8,151 bases of DNA from Gallionella sp. (GCA_030690245.1 JAUYGW010000356.1:1-8151); one strand, 5' to 3'; counted from the first letter of the stretch, positions 1 through 6,682 are shown. The notes: generated by a model from the letters alone, not told the origin. Numbers and translations: made by a program.

Positions 1-1622
1 CCCAGGATGTGGTGCTGGAAGACATCGAGAGGATCGAAGTGATCCGTGGCCCCGGAGGCACGCTGTGGGGAGTGAATGCGGTCAACGGCGTGATCAACAT
101 CACCACCAAGTCAGCGGCGGCGACCCAGGGGGGTATGGTGAACGCCGGCGCCGGAAACACCGAGCGGCAAGGGGTAGGGCGTTACGGTGGCAAGATCGGC
201 GAAACCGGGTATTACCGGGTCTATGCCAAGAACCTTGAGCAGGATAATTTTCCGCTCGCCAGCGGCGCGCAGGCACATGACCGGCGCAACATGCGCAGCG
301 CCGGTTTTCGCACGGACTGGGCTCTTCCCGGCGGCGACACGGTCATGGTGCAAGGGGGCATCCATGACGGGAATGCCGATCAAACCCTCTCGACCGCGCG
401 GCTCTCTCCTCCCGCTACGCTTCCGCTGGACTTCACTACCGTGCAAAAAAGCGGCAACCTGTTAATGAACTGGAAGCGTACGCTGTCCGCCACCTCGGAG
501 TGGGCGCTCAATTTTTACTATGATTATTACGAGCGGCAGGGCGCGGGTGTCGGCGAAAAACGGGACACCCGTGATGCTGATTTCCAGCACCGGCTGTTGC
601 TGGCGGAAAACCACGACATCGTGTGGGGGCTGGGCTACCGGCAGACGAGCGATGAGTTGAACGACGCATTTATCGTGTCGTTCCTCCCGTCACGCCGCCG
701 GGACAACACCGTCACTGCTTTTTTTCAGGATGAAATCGCGCTTGGCCAAGGTAGTGACAGGGACAAGGTGCACCTGATCCTGGGTTCCAAGCTCGGACAC
801 AACGACTACAGCGGTTTCGAATATCAGCCCAACCTGCGCCTGCGCTGGACGGTGGATGAGCGGCAAATGGCCTGGGCGGCGGTATCGCGTGCCGTGCGTA
901 TTCCTTCGCGCGTCTATTCGGATGTCCGGTTCAATGCGGTGGCATCCCCCAGAGCCGGTGCGCCCGCCATAGCGCTGGTGCGGATCGTGGGCAGCCCGGA
1001 GGTTCAGTCCGAAGAATTGCTCGCCTACGAGGCGGGCTACCGTGTCCGGCCTTCCGAACGGCTGTCTCTGGATGTGGCAGGCTTTTATAACGAATACCGC
1101 AACATCATGACGATGGAGCCGTTGACGCCATTTGTCGAGGCGGGGCCGCCGGCGCGGCTGGTTGCAGCACAGCAGTTTCAAAACAAGGCAAGCGCGACCA
1201 CCCACGGGCTGGAGTTGTCGGCAAGCTGGCAACCCACGGAAAAGTGGCAGCTCAAGGCGGCTTATTCCTGGCTGGAGATGCGCATCCGCCGCGACGCGAA
1301 CAGCGCCGACAACGCCATCGAGGCCAAAGCCGGCGATGCGCCTCGGCACCAGATGCAATTCCACGCGCACCATGCGCTGAATGCGCAGACCAATCTGGAT
1401 GCCGCGCTCTACTATGTGGATAAACTGCCCAACCAGAATATCTCCGCCTATACCCGCCTGGATGTACGCCTCGGCTGGCGCCCGCAGCGCGATCTGGAGC
1501 TCAGCCTGGGTGCGCGCAATCTGCTCGACCGCCAGCACCCGGAATTCGTTTCCGCCATCGTGGGGCCGGTGAACAGCGAAATACCACGCAGTATTTACGG
1601 GGCGGCGACATGGCGATTTTGA
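1..1622 (+). CDS. TonB-dependent outer-membrane receptor, 5'-truncated by window edge
   Basis: This is the C-terminal part of a TonB-dependent receptor, an outer-membrane beta-barrel that imports or senses a ligand using energy from TonB-ExbBD. The frame is open back to base 3 (codons for QDVVLED...), so the GTG at 9 is not a real start. By alignment with the paralog at 1785-3818, about 144 N-terminal residues (signal peptide, TonB-box region, most of the plug) lie outside the window. Visible are the end of the plug, with the hallmark IERIEVIRGPGG, LWGVNAVNGVINI and TTKSA, then a barrel rich in alternating aromatic/polar strands. It ends in ATWRF, the terminal phenylalanine typical of barrels inserted by the BAM complex. 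Repeated landmarks shared with the downstream paralog include FFQDEIAL, PNLRLRW and SRAV. The ligand cannot be read from sequence; siderophore, cobalamin or another substrate are all possible. The family call is firm. Confidence 0.93.
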   Translation, partial: QDVVLEDIERIEVIRGPGGTLWGVNAVNGVINITTKSAAATQGGMVNAGAGNTERQGVGRYGGKIGETGYYRVYAKNLEQDNFPLASGAQAHDRRNMRSAGFRTDWALPGGDTVMVQGGIHDGNADQTLSTARLSPPATLPLDFTTVQKSGNLLMNWKRTLSATSEWALNFYYDYYERQGAGVGEKRDTRDADFQHRLLLAENHDIVWGLGYRQTSDELNDAFIVSFLPSRRRDNTVTAFFQDEIALGQGSDRDKVHLILGSKLGHNDYSGFEYQPNLRLRWTVDERQMAWAAVSRAVRIPSRVYSDVRFNAVASPRAGAPAIALVRIVGSPEVQSEELLAYEAGYRVRPSERLSLDVAGFYNEYRNIMTMEPLTPFVEAGPPARLVAAQQFQNKASATTHGLELSASWQPTEKWQLKAAYSWLEMRIRRDANSADNAIEAKAGDAPRHQMQFHAHHALNAQTNLDAALYYVDKLPNQNISAYTRLDVRLGWRPQRDLELSLGARNLLDRQHPEFVSAIVGPVNSEIPRSIYGAATWRF

Positions 1623-1650
1623 GTAAAACCAAAAATATAACGGGCCGTTT

Positions 1651-1710
1651 GGTAGGGGCGAATTCATTCGCCCAAACGATAGGCCGCGTGCGAATGAATT
1701 CGCACCTACC
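1651..1710. repeat. Palindromic dispersed repeat, copy 1 (GTAGGGGCGAATTC type)
   Basis: Two 23-nt arms, 1651-1673 and 1688-1710, are inverted complements at 21 of 23 positions around a 14-nt loop, so the element can form a long hairpin in DNA or RNA. Each arm contains the core GCGAATTCATTCGC, itself nearly palindromic. A related element lies at 3922-3969. Both sit just downstream of a TonB-receptor gene. There is no T-run after the hairpin, so it is not a classic intrinsic terminator. It resembles REP/MITE-type intergenic repeats; no transposase is present. Together with flanking sequence it makes up most of the 162-nt gap between the two receptors, where no convincing promoter was seen. Confidence 0.85.
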
Positions 1711-1774
1711 AGAGCAGCCTTATGCGTTGCGCTGGTTGCCACGCGCCGCATGGGAACGAGAGTAATGTGATACC

Positions 1775-1778
1775 GAGG
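1775..1778 (+). promoter_or_regulatory. Shine-Dalgarno (GAGG) setting the start of the second receptor
   Basis: GAGG lies 6 nt before the ATG at 1785 and only 3 nt before the adjacent in-frame ATG at 1782, favouring 1785. The frame is open further upstream to an ATG at 1722, but no ribosome site fits that start and the extra residues would precede a well-formed signal peptide. Confidence 0.6.
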
Positions 1779-1784
1779 CTTATG

Positions 1785-3818
1785 ATGAACCCTATTACTT
1801 GCCGAAAGCCGCTGCGTCCGTTCCTGCTCGCCGCCCTGTTGTTCAATCCGGTCTGTGGCCTTGCCTTTCCCGCTGAGGCGAGGGCGGATGAAGGCTCTTC
1901 GCTCGCCGATTATTCGCTTGAACAGTTAATGAACGTGAGCGTAGAAGTCAGTTCGGCAGCACGCAAGCCGCAGAAGCTGGAGGACACTGCCGCCGCGATT
2001 CATGTGATTACCCGGCAGGATATCCGCCGTTCCGGCATGACCAGACTGCCGGAACTGTTGCGCATGGTGCCGGGCATGCAGGTGGCGCAAATCGACGGCG
2101 GCACCTGGGCGATCAGCAGCCGTGGCTTCAACGCCAAGAACAGCGACAACCTGCTGGTGATGCTGGACGGGCGCGTGTTGCAAACCCCGACTTTTACCGG
2201 CGTGAATTGGGATGCACAGGACATGGTGCTGGAAGATGTGGAGCGCATCGAGGTGATACGCGGCCCCGGCGGCGCACTGTGGGGCGCGAATGCGGTCAGC
2301 GGCATCATCAACATTATTACCAGTTCCGCTGCCGCGACCCATGGCGGCATGCTGAGTGGCGGCGCCGGAAACTACGAGCATCAGGGAATGGCGCGCTTCA
2401 GCGGACATCTCGGCGAAACCGGCCATTTCCGCATCTATGCCAGGGATGCTGCACAAGGCAATTTCAAACAGGCTTCCGGTATTGAGGCGCATGACCGGCA
2501 CGATTTGCGCAGCGCCGGTTTCCGGACGGACTGGGATATGTACGGCGGAGACTCGCTGACGGTGCAGGGCGATACCTATAGCGGCGGTTCCGATCACACC
2601 GGCACGGCCGTCTCACTTTTGCCGCCCTATAGCACGCCGACCGGCTACACCATCGGCCTGACAGGTGGCAACCTGCTGGCGCGCTGGAAAAGCGCAGTGT
2701 CGGCCACCGATGAATGGGCATTGCAGTTTTACTACGATACCTATGAGCGGCGTTACTTCAATCTCGGCGAACAACGCAATACCGCCGACCTGGATTTTCA
2801 GCGCCGCTTCAGGTGGGGCGACCGGCACGACATCGTGTGGGGTGCAGGGTATCGGCAAACCCGCGACAGCATGGACAATACCTTCGTGGTGTCCTATACA
2901 CCGGCGAGCCGCACGGATCGTGTTGTCAGCGCTTTCTTTCAGGATGAAATCGCGCTGAGCCAGGATAGTGGCAGGGGCAGCCTGCATCTGATCGCGGGTT
3001 CCAAGTTTGAGCACAACGATTACACCGGTTTAGAAGTTCAGCCCAACCTGCGCCTGCGCTGGAAAATCGACGAGCGGCAAACTGCCTGGGCGGCGGTATC
3101 CCGCGCCGTGCATACGCCCTCCCGCACCGATGCGGATAGCCGAGTCGTTGCCGCAGTGGTCAAACCTGGTGCGACGACCTTTGCGACGCGGCTGCAAGGC
3201 AATCCGGCGATTCAAACCGAGCAGGTGCTTTCCTATGAGGCAGGTTATCGCAGCCAGCTTACCGAGCAGGTGCAGATGGATGTCGCCGCCTTCTACAGCG
3301 AGCACAAAAATCTGATGACCATCGAGCGCGGGGCAAATTTTATCGAAGCCGGATACACGGTCATCCCGCTGGTGTTTAACAATCGGGCAAGCGCGACGAC
3401 CCACGGTCTGGAATGGAGCGGGAGCTGGCGGCCGGACGACCGGTGGCAGTTCAAGGCTGCATATTCATGGCTGAAAATGAATATCCACCACGACGCAAAC
3501 AGCACCGATTCTTCGATTGAAAGCGAGGTGGGGCGGTCGCCGCAGAACCAGTTCCAGTTCCACGCGTTTCACTCCCCGGCTGACAATGTCGATCTGAGTA
3601 CTTCGCTCTTCTACGTGGACAGCCTGCCCAGCCTCAATGTGCCGGCTTATACCCGGCTGGATGCGCGTATCGGCTGGCGTATCCAGCCCGGGCTTGAACT
3701 CAGCCTGACCGGGCGCAACCTGCTCGATCCCGGCCACCCCGAATTCATCAACACCCCGGGGCCGCGAACCAGCGAAATTCCGCGCAGCTTCTTCGGAGGT
3801 GCGACATGGCGATTTTAA
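1785..3818 (+). CDS. TonB-dependent outer-membrane receptor (complete)
   Basis: Complete 677-residue TonB-dependent receptor, a usual length for the family. The N-terminus has basic residues (CRKPLRP), a hydrophobic core (FLLAALLF) and a probable signal-peptidase site after EARA (about residue 34). Next comes the conserved stretch DYSLEQLMNVSVEV, which may contain the TonB-interacting segment. The plug spans about residues 66-178, with VITRQDIRRSG, LPELLRMVPGMQV, SSRGFNAKNSDNLLVMLDGR, IERIEVIRGPGG-like VERIEVIRGPGG, and LWGANAVSGIINIIT. The rest is a barrel ending in ATWRF. It is a clear but diverged paralog of the preceding gene and shares its order of barrel motifs (YDTYERR, DIVWGAGYRQT, FFQDEIAL, PNLRLRW, SRAV, TTHGLEWSGSW). 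Its last codons overlap the YfiR-like reading frame. A surface receptor next to periplasmic and membrane signalling genes suggests import coupled to c-di-GMP control; this is inference, and the ligand is unknown. Confidence 0.94.
   Translation: MNPITCRKPLRPFLLAALLFNPVCGLAFPAEARADEGSSLADYSLEQLMNVSVEVSSAARKPQKLEDTAAAIHVITRQDIRRSGMTRLPELLRMVPGMQVAQIDGGTWAISSRGFNAKNSDNLLVMLDGRVLQTPTFTGVNWDAQDMVLEDVERIEVIRGPGGALWGANAVSGIINIITSSAAATHGGMLSGGAGNYEHQGMARFSGHLGETGHFRIYARDAAQGNFKQASGIEAHDRHDLRSAGFRTDWDMYGGDSLTVQGDTYSGGSDHTGTAVSLLPPYSTPTGYTIGLTGGNLLARWKSAVSATDEWALQFYYDTYERRYFNLGEQRNTADLDFQRRFRWGDRHDIVWGAGYRQTRDSMDNTFVVSYTPASRTDRVVSAFFQDEIALSQDSGRGSLHLIAGSKFEHNDYTGLEVQPNLRLRWKIDERQTAWAAVSRAVHTPSRTDADSRVVAAVVKPGATTFATRLQGNPAIQTEQVLSYEAGYRSQLTEQVQMDVAAFYSEHKNLMTIERGANFIEAGYTVIPLVFNNRASATTHGLEWSGSWRPDDRWQFKAAYSWLKMNIHHDANSTDSSIESEVGRSPQNQFQFHAFHSPADNVDLSTSLFYVDSLPSLNVPAYTRLDARIGWRIQPGLELSLTGRNLLDPGHPEFINTPGPRTSEIPRSFFGGATWRF
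3795..3800 (+). promoter_or_regulatory. Strong Shine-Dalgarno (GGAGGT) inside receptor 3' end
   Basis: GGAGGT lies 5 nt before the ATG at 3806. It is also coding sequence for the Gly-Gly of the receptor's C-terminal GGATWRF. The upstream paralog has GGGGCGGC at the equivalent place and lacks it, so it may be fortuitous, or it may be a true translational-coupling signal for the YfiR-like gene. Confidence 0.5.
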
Positions 3819-4528
3819 GGATGTGGCTCCGCAGCCTCGTGGGTTGGGTAAAGGCCGGAGGCCGTGCCCAACATTCCTACTCCGTAATAGCCGCAGACAT
3901 TTTGACAGCGGGCAGTAACCCTGTAGGGGCGAATTCATTCGCCCACGGGCGGATAAATCCGCCCCTACATTTTCGGCCCCGGCTCTTCCGGTTTAAGTCG
4001 GTCATACGGCTGCTGTGCGGTGTGATGCTGTTGCTCACGCTGACCCCGGCACACGCCGCGCCGTCCGAATATGAGCTCAAGGCCGCGTTTATTTACCAGA
4101 TCGCGAGGTTCGTCGAATGGCCGGGCGCGCCTGCCAACGCTGGTGCGCCGCTGCGCCTGTGTGTGCTCGGCGGCAACCCATTTGGCCCGGCGCTGGAGTC
4201 CATCCGGGGGAAACCGGTCAACGAACGGAGACTGGAAGTGTCGCTGCTCGACATGAGCGAGGACACCCGCGAATGCGCCATGCTGTTCATCGCCGCTCCG
4301 GCGGAACGGCATATCGAACGCATCACCGCACTTTCGCGCGGTGCCGGGATGCTGACGATAGGCGACACGCAAGGATTTGCCCAGCGCGGCGTGATGGTCA
4401 ATTTTTTCTCGCAAGATGGGAAGATCCGCTTCGAGGTTAATCTGGATGCCGCGCGACATGGCGGCCTGAAAATCAGCTCCAAACTCCTGTTGCTTGCCAG
4501 AATTGTCGATTCTGGCATAACGCACTGA
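3806..4528 (+). CDS. YfiR/DUF4154-family periplasmic protein (start uncertain)
   Basis: The C-terminal two thirds match the YfiR (DUF4154) family of small periplasmic regulators, which bind the CHASE8 sensor of YfiN-type proteins. Numbered from 3806: YELKAAFIYQIARFVEWP (89-106), LRLCVLGGNPFGPAL (116-130), CAMLFIA (157-163), GMLTIGDTQGFAQRGVMVNFF (181-201, conserved turn region), then IRFEVNLDAARHGGLKISSKLLLLARIV (207-234, split across motifs). The mature part has two cysteines, C119 and C157. A hydrophobic stretch at about 66-84 ending in PAHA is an evident signal sequence, with RFK before it. The start is unclear. ATG 3806 has a perfect ribosome site but places the signal sequence about 65 residues in. 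ATG 4025 or GTG 4022 leaves a signal of only 11-12 residues with no positive charge and no ribosome site. The intervening codons run through two palindromic repeats. The kinase begins 7 nt after the stop. Family call is confident; the N-terminus is not. Confidence 0.85.
   Translation: MAILRMWLRSLVGWVKAGGRAQHSYSVIAADILTAGSNPVGANSFAHGRINPPLHFRPRLFRFKSVIRLLCGVMLLLTLTPAHAAPSEYELKAAFIYQIARFVEWPGAPANAGAPLRLCVLGGNPFGPALESIRGKPVNERRLEVSLLDMSEDTRECAMLFIAAPAERHIERITALSRGAGMLTIGDTQGFAQRGVMVNFFSQDGKIRFEVNLDAARHGGLKISSKLLLLARIVDSGITH
3843..3872. repeat. Short inverted repeat GTTGGG...CCCAAC
   Basis: GTTGGG at 3843-3848 and CCCAAC at 3867-3872 are perfect inverted complements. An inner GGCC (3853-3856) / GGCC (3860-3863) pair can extend the stem around a short GGA loop. 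It lies in the receptor/YfiR junction, in the dubious N-terminal part of the YfiR frame. It resembles small REP-like intergenic palindromes. No T-run follows, so no terminator is claimed. Confidence 0.55.
3922..3969. repeat. Palindromic dispersed repeat, copy 2 (GTAGGGGCGAATTC type)
   Basis: The outer 9 nt, TGTAGGGGC and GCCCCTACA, are perfect inverted complements, and the inner GCCC/GGGC closes the hairpin with a 2-nt loop. The left arm is the same sequence as the left arm of the copy at 1651-1710 (GTAGGGGCGAATTCATTCGC shared). The right arm differs, carrying GGCGGATAAATCCGCC in place of the GAATGAATTC core. It lies directly upstream of the probable signal-peptide coding region of the YfiR-like gene, where a ribosome site would be expected. 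Confidence 0.85.
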
Positions 4529-4535
4529 CCTCCCG

Positions 4536-6398
4536 ATGCAGCTGTTCGAAAACCTCCCCATAAAACGCAAGCTGATGCACATCGGCTTTATCACCAATGG
4601 TGTGGCGGTGGTTTTGCTCAGTGTCCTCTTCGGCGCGGGGGAATGGACGAGCTACCGCGACCGGGCGGTAACCACCCTGTCGGTGCACGCGGGCATCACC
4701 GCCGACAACGCGGCGTCCGCCCTGATATTTGCCGACGAAAAAGCCGCGCAGGAGGTATTGGCGCGGCTGAGCGCGGAAACCAACATCGTCTACGCCGCAT
4801 TGCAGGGACAGAACGGCGGCATCGTCGCCAAATTCGAGATTCCCGAACGAAAAAAAATCCCCGTCACTATCCTCGCGTCGGATAAGCACCTGTTTTTTTC
4901 GGATCAATTGGTCTATGCCAAAAACGTGGTTCATTCCGGTGAGACGGTTGGCGTCCTGTATCTGCAATCCGATTTGCGGGGTGTCTACTGGGAATTGTTC
5001 AAAAAACTGTTGCTGATCGCCGTTACGATGATGTTCTCCCTGGCATTCGCGGTTTACCTGTTTGCCCGTTTCCAAAAATCTATCAGCGACCCTATTCTAA
5101 ACATGGCCGAGGCAATGCGGGGCGTCATCACGGAGCAGAATTTCGTGGTGCGGGTGGTGCCTCATGGGCAAGACGAATTGGGCATGCTGGCCGGCACCTT
5201 CAATATCATGCTGGAATACATCCAGTTGCGCGATACCGAATTGGCGCAATATCGGGAGCATCTGGAGGAAGAGGTCGCGCAGCGCGCCGCCAATTTGATC
5301 GAGGCGCAGCGCATCGCCCGTCTCGGCAACTGGGAATGGGATATCGAGGATAAAACACTGGTTTGGTCAGATGAAGTTTACCGTATTTTCGATATTGCGC
5401 CGCAGCAGTTCGGATTCAGCTATGAAGCTTTCCTGCAGGCCGTGCACCCGGAAGACCGGCAGCTTGTGGACACCTGCGCCCGTGAGGCGCTGGAGCAGGG
5501 CCTCACCTACAGCATAGACCACCGCATCGTGCGGCCGGACGGTACGGTGCGTTACGTGCATGAGCAGGCCGAGGTGTTGTGCAACGAGGAAGGGCAGCCC
5601 GTCAGAATGCATGGAACGGTGCAGGATATCACCGAGCGCAAGCAGGCCGAAGAAGAACTCAGACGCTCCAATACCGATCTGGAGCAGTTCGCCTATGCCG
5701 CGTCGCACGACATGCGCCAGCCGCTGCGGATGATTTCGAGCTATCTGCAATTGCTTGAGTACGATCTTGCGCCTGTCCTCACCGACGAGACGCGGCAGAA
5801 CCTTCAGTTCGCAACCGAAGGTGCGAAGCGCATGGATCAGATGCTGATGGCGTTGCTCGACTATTCCCGCATTGGCCGCAAGGCCGACACGATGACGGTA
5901 ATCGACAGCCGCGAGGTCATGTATGAAGCGCTGCATTACCTGGAGCCGGCCATCGAGGAAGCCCGGGCCGATGTCCGTATAAATGGCGTGTGGCCGCACC
6001 TTTTCGCCAGCCGCGACGAAATACTGCGCCTGTTCCAGAACCTGATCGACAACGCCCTGAAATACCGGCTGGCCGCCCAAAAACCGGTGATTGCCGTTTC
6101 GGCGCAGACGGCCGGCGGCGAATGGCGCCTGGAAGTGCGCGACAACGGCATAGGCCTGTTGCCAGGCCATGAAGCGCGCCTGTTCAAGGTGTTCGAACGG
6201 CTTCAGTCGCGCAGCCGCTATCCCGGCACCGGCATCGGCCTGGCGCTGTGCCGCAAGATTGTCGAACATCACAAAGGGCGCATCTGGGTTGAATCGCCGG
6301 GCCCAAACCAGGGCTGCACCTTCATCGTCACGCTTCCCGTATCCCTTCCTTCATCGCCTGGCGGGGCACTGGCCAACACAATCGAGGAAAGCGCATGA
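4536..6398 (+). CDS. CHASE8-HAMP-PAS sensor histidine kinase
   Basis: 620-residue inner-membrane histidine kinase. Order: TM1 (about 13-35); periplasmic CHASE8 domain (about 38-145, with ITADNAASALIFADEKAAQEVL-type features and IVYAALQGQNGG); TM2 (about 156-178); HAMP (about 179-232, including DPILNMAEAM and DELGMLAGTFNIML); a coiled-coil linker; PAS_3-type PAS/PAC (about 259-370, GNWEWDIEDKTLVWSDEVYRI to GTVQDITERKQAEEEL); HisKA with H-box ASHDMRQPLRM, putative phosphoacceptor H391; HATPase with N-box QNLIDNALKY (N502, N506), G1 DNGIG (D536) and G2 GTGIGL (564-569). All catalytic boxes look intact. The H-box resembles that of phytochrome-type kinases. CHASE8 is also the sensor of YfiN, the target of YfiR, and a YfiR-like gene ends 7 nt upstream. 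The likely output partner is the REC-GGDEF protein downstream. There is no good ribosome site at 4536, so coupling to the upstream gene is likely. The stop overlaps the next ATG (ATGA). Confidence 0.93.
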   Translation: MQLFENLPIKRKLMHIGFITNGVAVVLLSVLFGAGEWTSYRDRAVTTLSVHAGITADNAASALIFADEKAAQEVLARLSAETNIVYAALQGQNGGIVAKFEIPERKKIPVTILASDKHLFFSDQLVYAKNVVHSGETVGVLYLQSDLRGVYWELFKKLLLIAVTMMFSLAFAVYLFARFQKSISDPILNMAEAMRGVITEQNFVVRVVPHGQDELGMLAGTFNIMLEYIQLRDTELAQYREHLEEEVAQRAANLIEAQRIARLGNWEWDIEDKTLVWSDEVYRIFDIAPQQFGFSYEAFLQAVHPEDRQLVDTCAREALEQGLTYSIDHRIVRPDGTVRYVHEQAEVLCNEEGQPVRMHGTVQDITERKQAEEELRRSNTDLEQFAYAASHDMRQPLRMISSYLQLLEYDLAPVLTDETRQNLQFATEGAKRMDQMLMALLDYSRIGRKADTMTVIDSREVMYEALHYLEPAIEEARADVRINGVWPHLFASRDEILRLFQNLIDNALKYRLAAQKPVIAVSAQTAGGEWRLEVRDNGIGLLPGHEARLFKVFERLQSRSRYPGTGIGLALCRKIVEHHKGRIWVESPGPNQGCTFIVTLPVSLPSSPGGALANTIEESA

Positions 6399-6682
6399 AC
6401 GGAACTTTCCTGCAACCCATTTCGATCCTGGTGATCGAGGACGATCCCGGCGATTTCGGGCTGATCCGTGCGCATATCCGCATGCCGGGCCTCGTGCCGA
6501 GCGGCAACAGGGAACCGGTGATCTGGGCGAAAACCCTGGCCGAGGGGATCACTGCGGCGCAATGCGGGGAAGAAGCCGATAACCGCCACTTCCCGCATTC
6601 CACTTCGTTTCATGCGGGCTACTTGCTCAGGGCGAACGGAAATTTTTTATTAAGTGAGCAGCAGAATCGAGGAAAACCATGA
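6395..6682 (+). CDS. Truncated receiver-domain (REC) ORF, probable gene remnant
   Basis: 95 codons, opening with a ribosome site (GAGG 6384-6387) and a 4-nt ATGA overlap with the kinase. Residues 9-52 are clearly a response-regulator N-terminus (ISILVIEDDPGDFGLIRAH, then EPVIWAKTLAEGI), nearly the same as the next gene. Homology stops at about residue 55. The expected strand with the phosphoacceptor Asp, the Thr/Ser switch and the conserved Lys are all absent. In their place is an unrelated tail (HFPHSTSFHAGY...) read through a palindromic element. It therefore cannot be a working phosphorylatable receiver. It also ends in a 4-nt ATGA overlap with the following response regulator, so it could still carry ribosomes from the kinase to that gene. 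It is most simply the remains of a duplicated or second response-regulator gene; a role as a leader or decoy peptide is only speculation. Confidence 0.65.
   Translation: MNGTFLQPISILVIEDDPGDFGLIRAHIRMPGLVPSGNREPVIWAKTLAEGITAAQCGEEADNRHFPHSTSFHAGYLLRANGNFLLSEQQNRGKP
6561..6599. repeat. Palindromic element at the REC truncation point
   Basis: AATGCGGGGAAG (6561-6572) and CTTCCCGCATT (6589-6599) are inverted complements with one bulged G around a 16-nt loop. A third unit, ATGCGGG at 6612-6618, can pair alternatively with CCCGCAT at 6592-6598. The element starts exactly where similarity to the downstream receiver ends. On the minus strand the stretch reads MKRSGMREVAVIGFF, a type of spurious translation I associate with dispersed intergenic repeats; that recollection is weak support. 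Confidence 0.55.
6665..6675 (+). promoter_or_regulatory. Shine-Dalgarno (GAGGAAA) for the REC-PAS-GGDEF gene
   Basis: GAGG at 6669-6672 lies 6 nt before ATG 6679 and supports this start. The surrounding 11-mer is identical to the one before the truncated REC ORF, showing that the ribosome site was part of the duplicated block. Confidence 0.65.

Noticed and set aside
1619..1641. TTGAGT and TATAAC as a promoter for the second receptor
   Set aside because: The spacer is only about 11 nt, too short for a sigma-70 promoter.
1651..1710. Hairpin as a rho-independent terminator between the receptors
   Set aside because: The stem is strong but no T-run follows on either strand.
690..1751. Long minus-strand open frame (353 codons) opposite the first receptor
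   Set aside because: It mirrors the receptor codons in GC-rich DNA, has no recognisable domain, and its first part is translated from the palindromic repeat.
1722..1784. Extended N-terminus of the second receptor with a CAGCH heme-like motif
   Set aside because: It precedes a normal signal peptide, has no ribosome site, and partly adjoins repeat DNA. The CxxCH match is most likely chance.
5367..6272. Minus-strand open frame of 301 codons opposite the kinase
   Set aside because: Shadow of a strongly supported kinase with intact motifs; residues show no family features.
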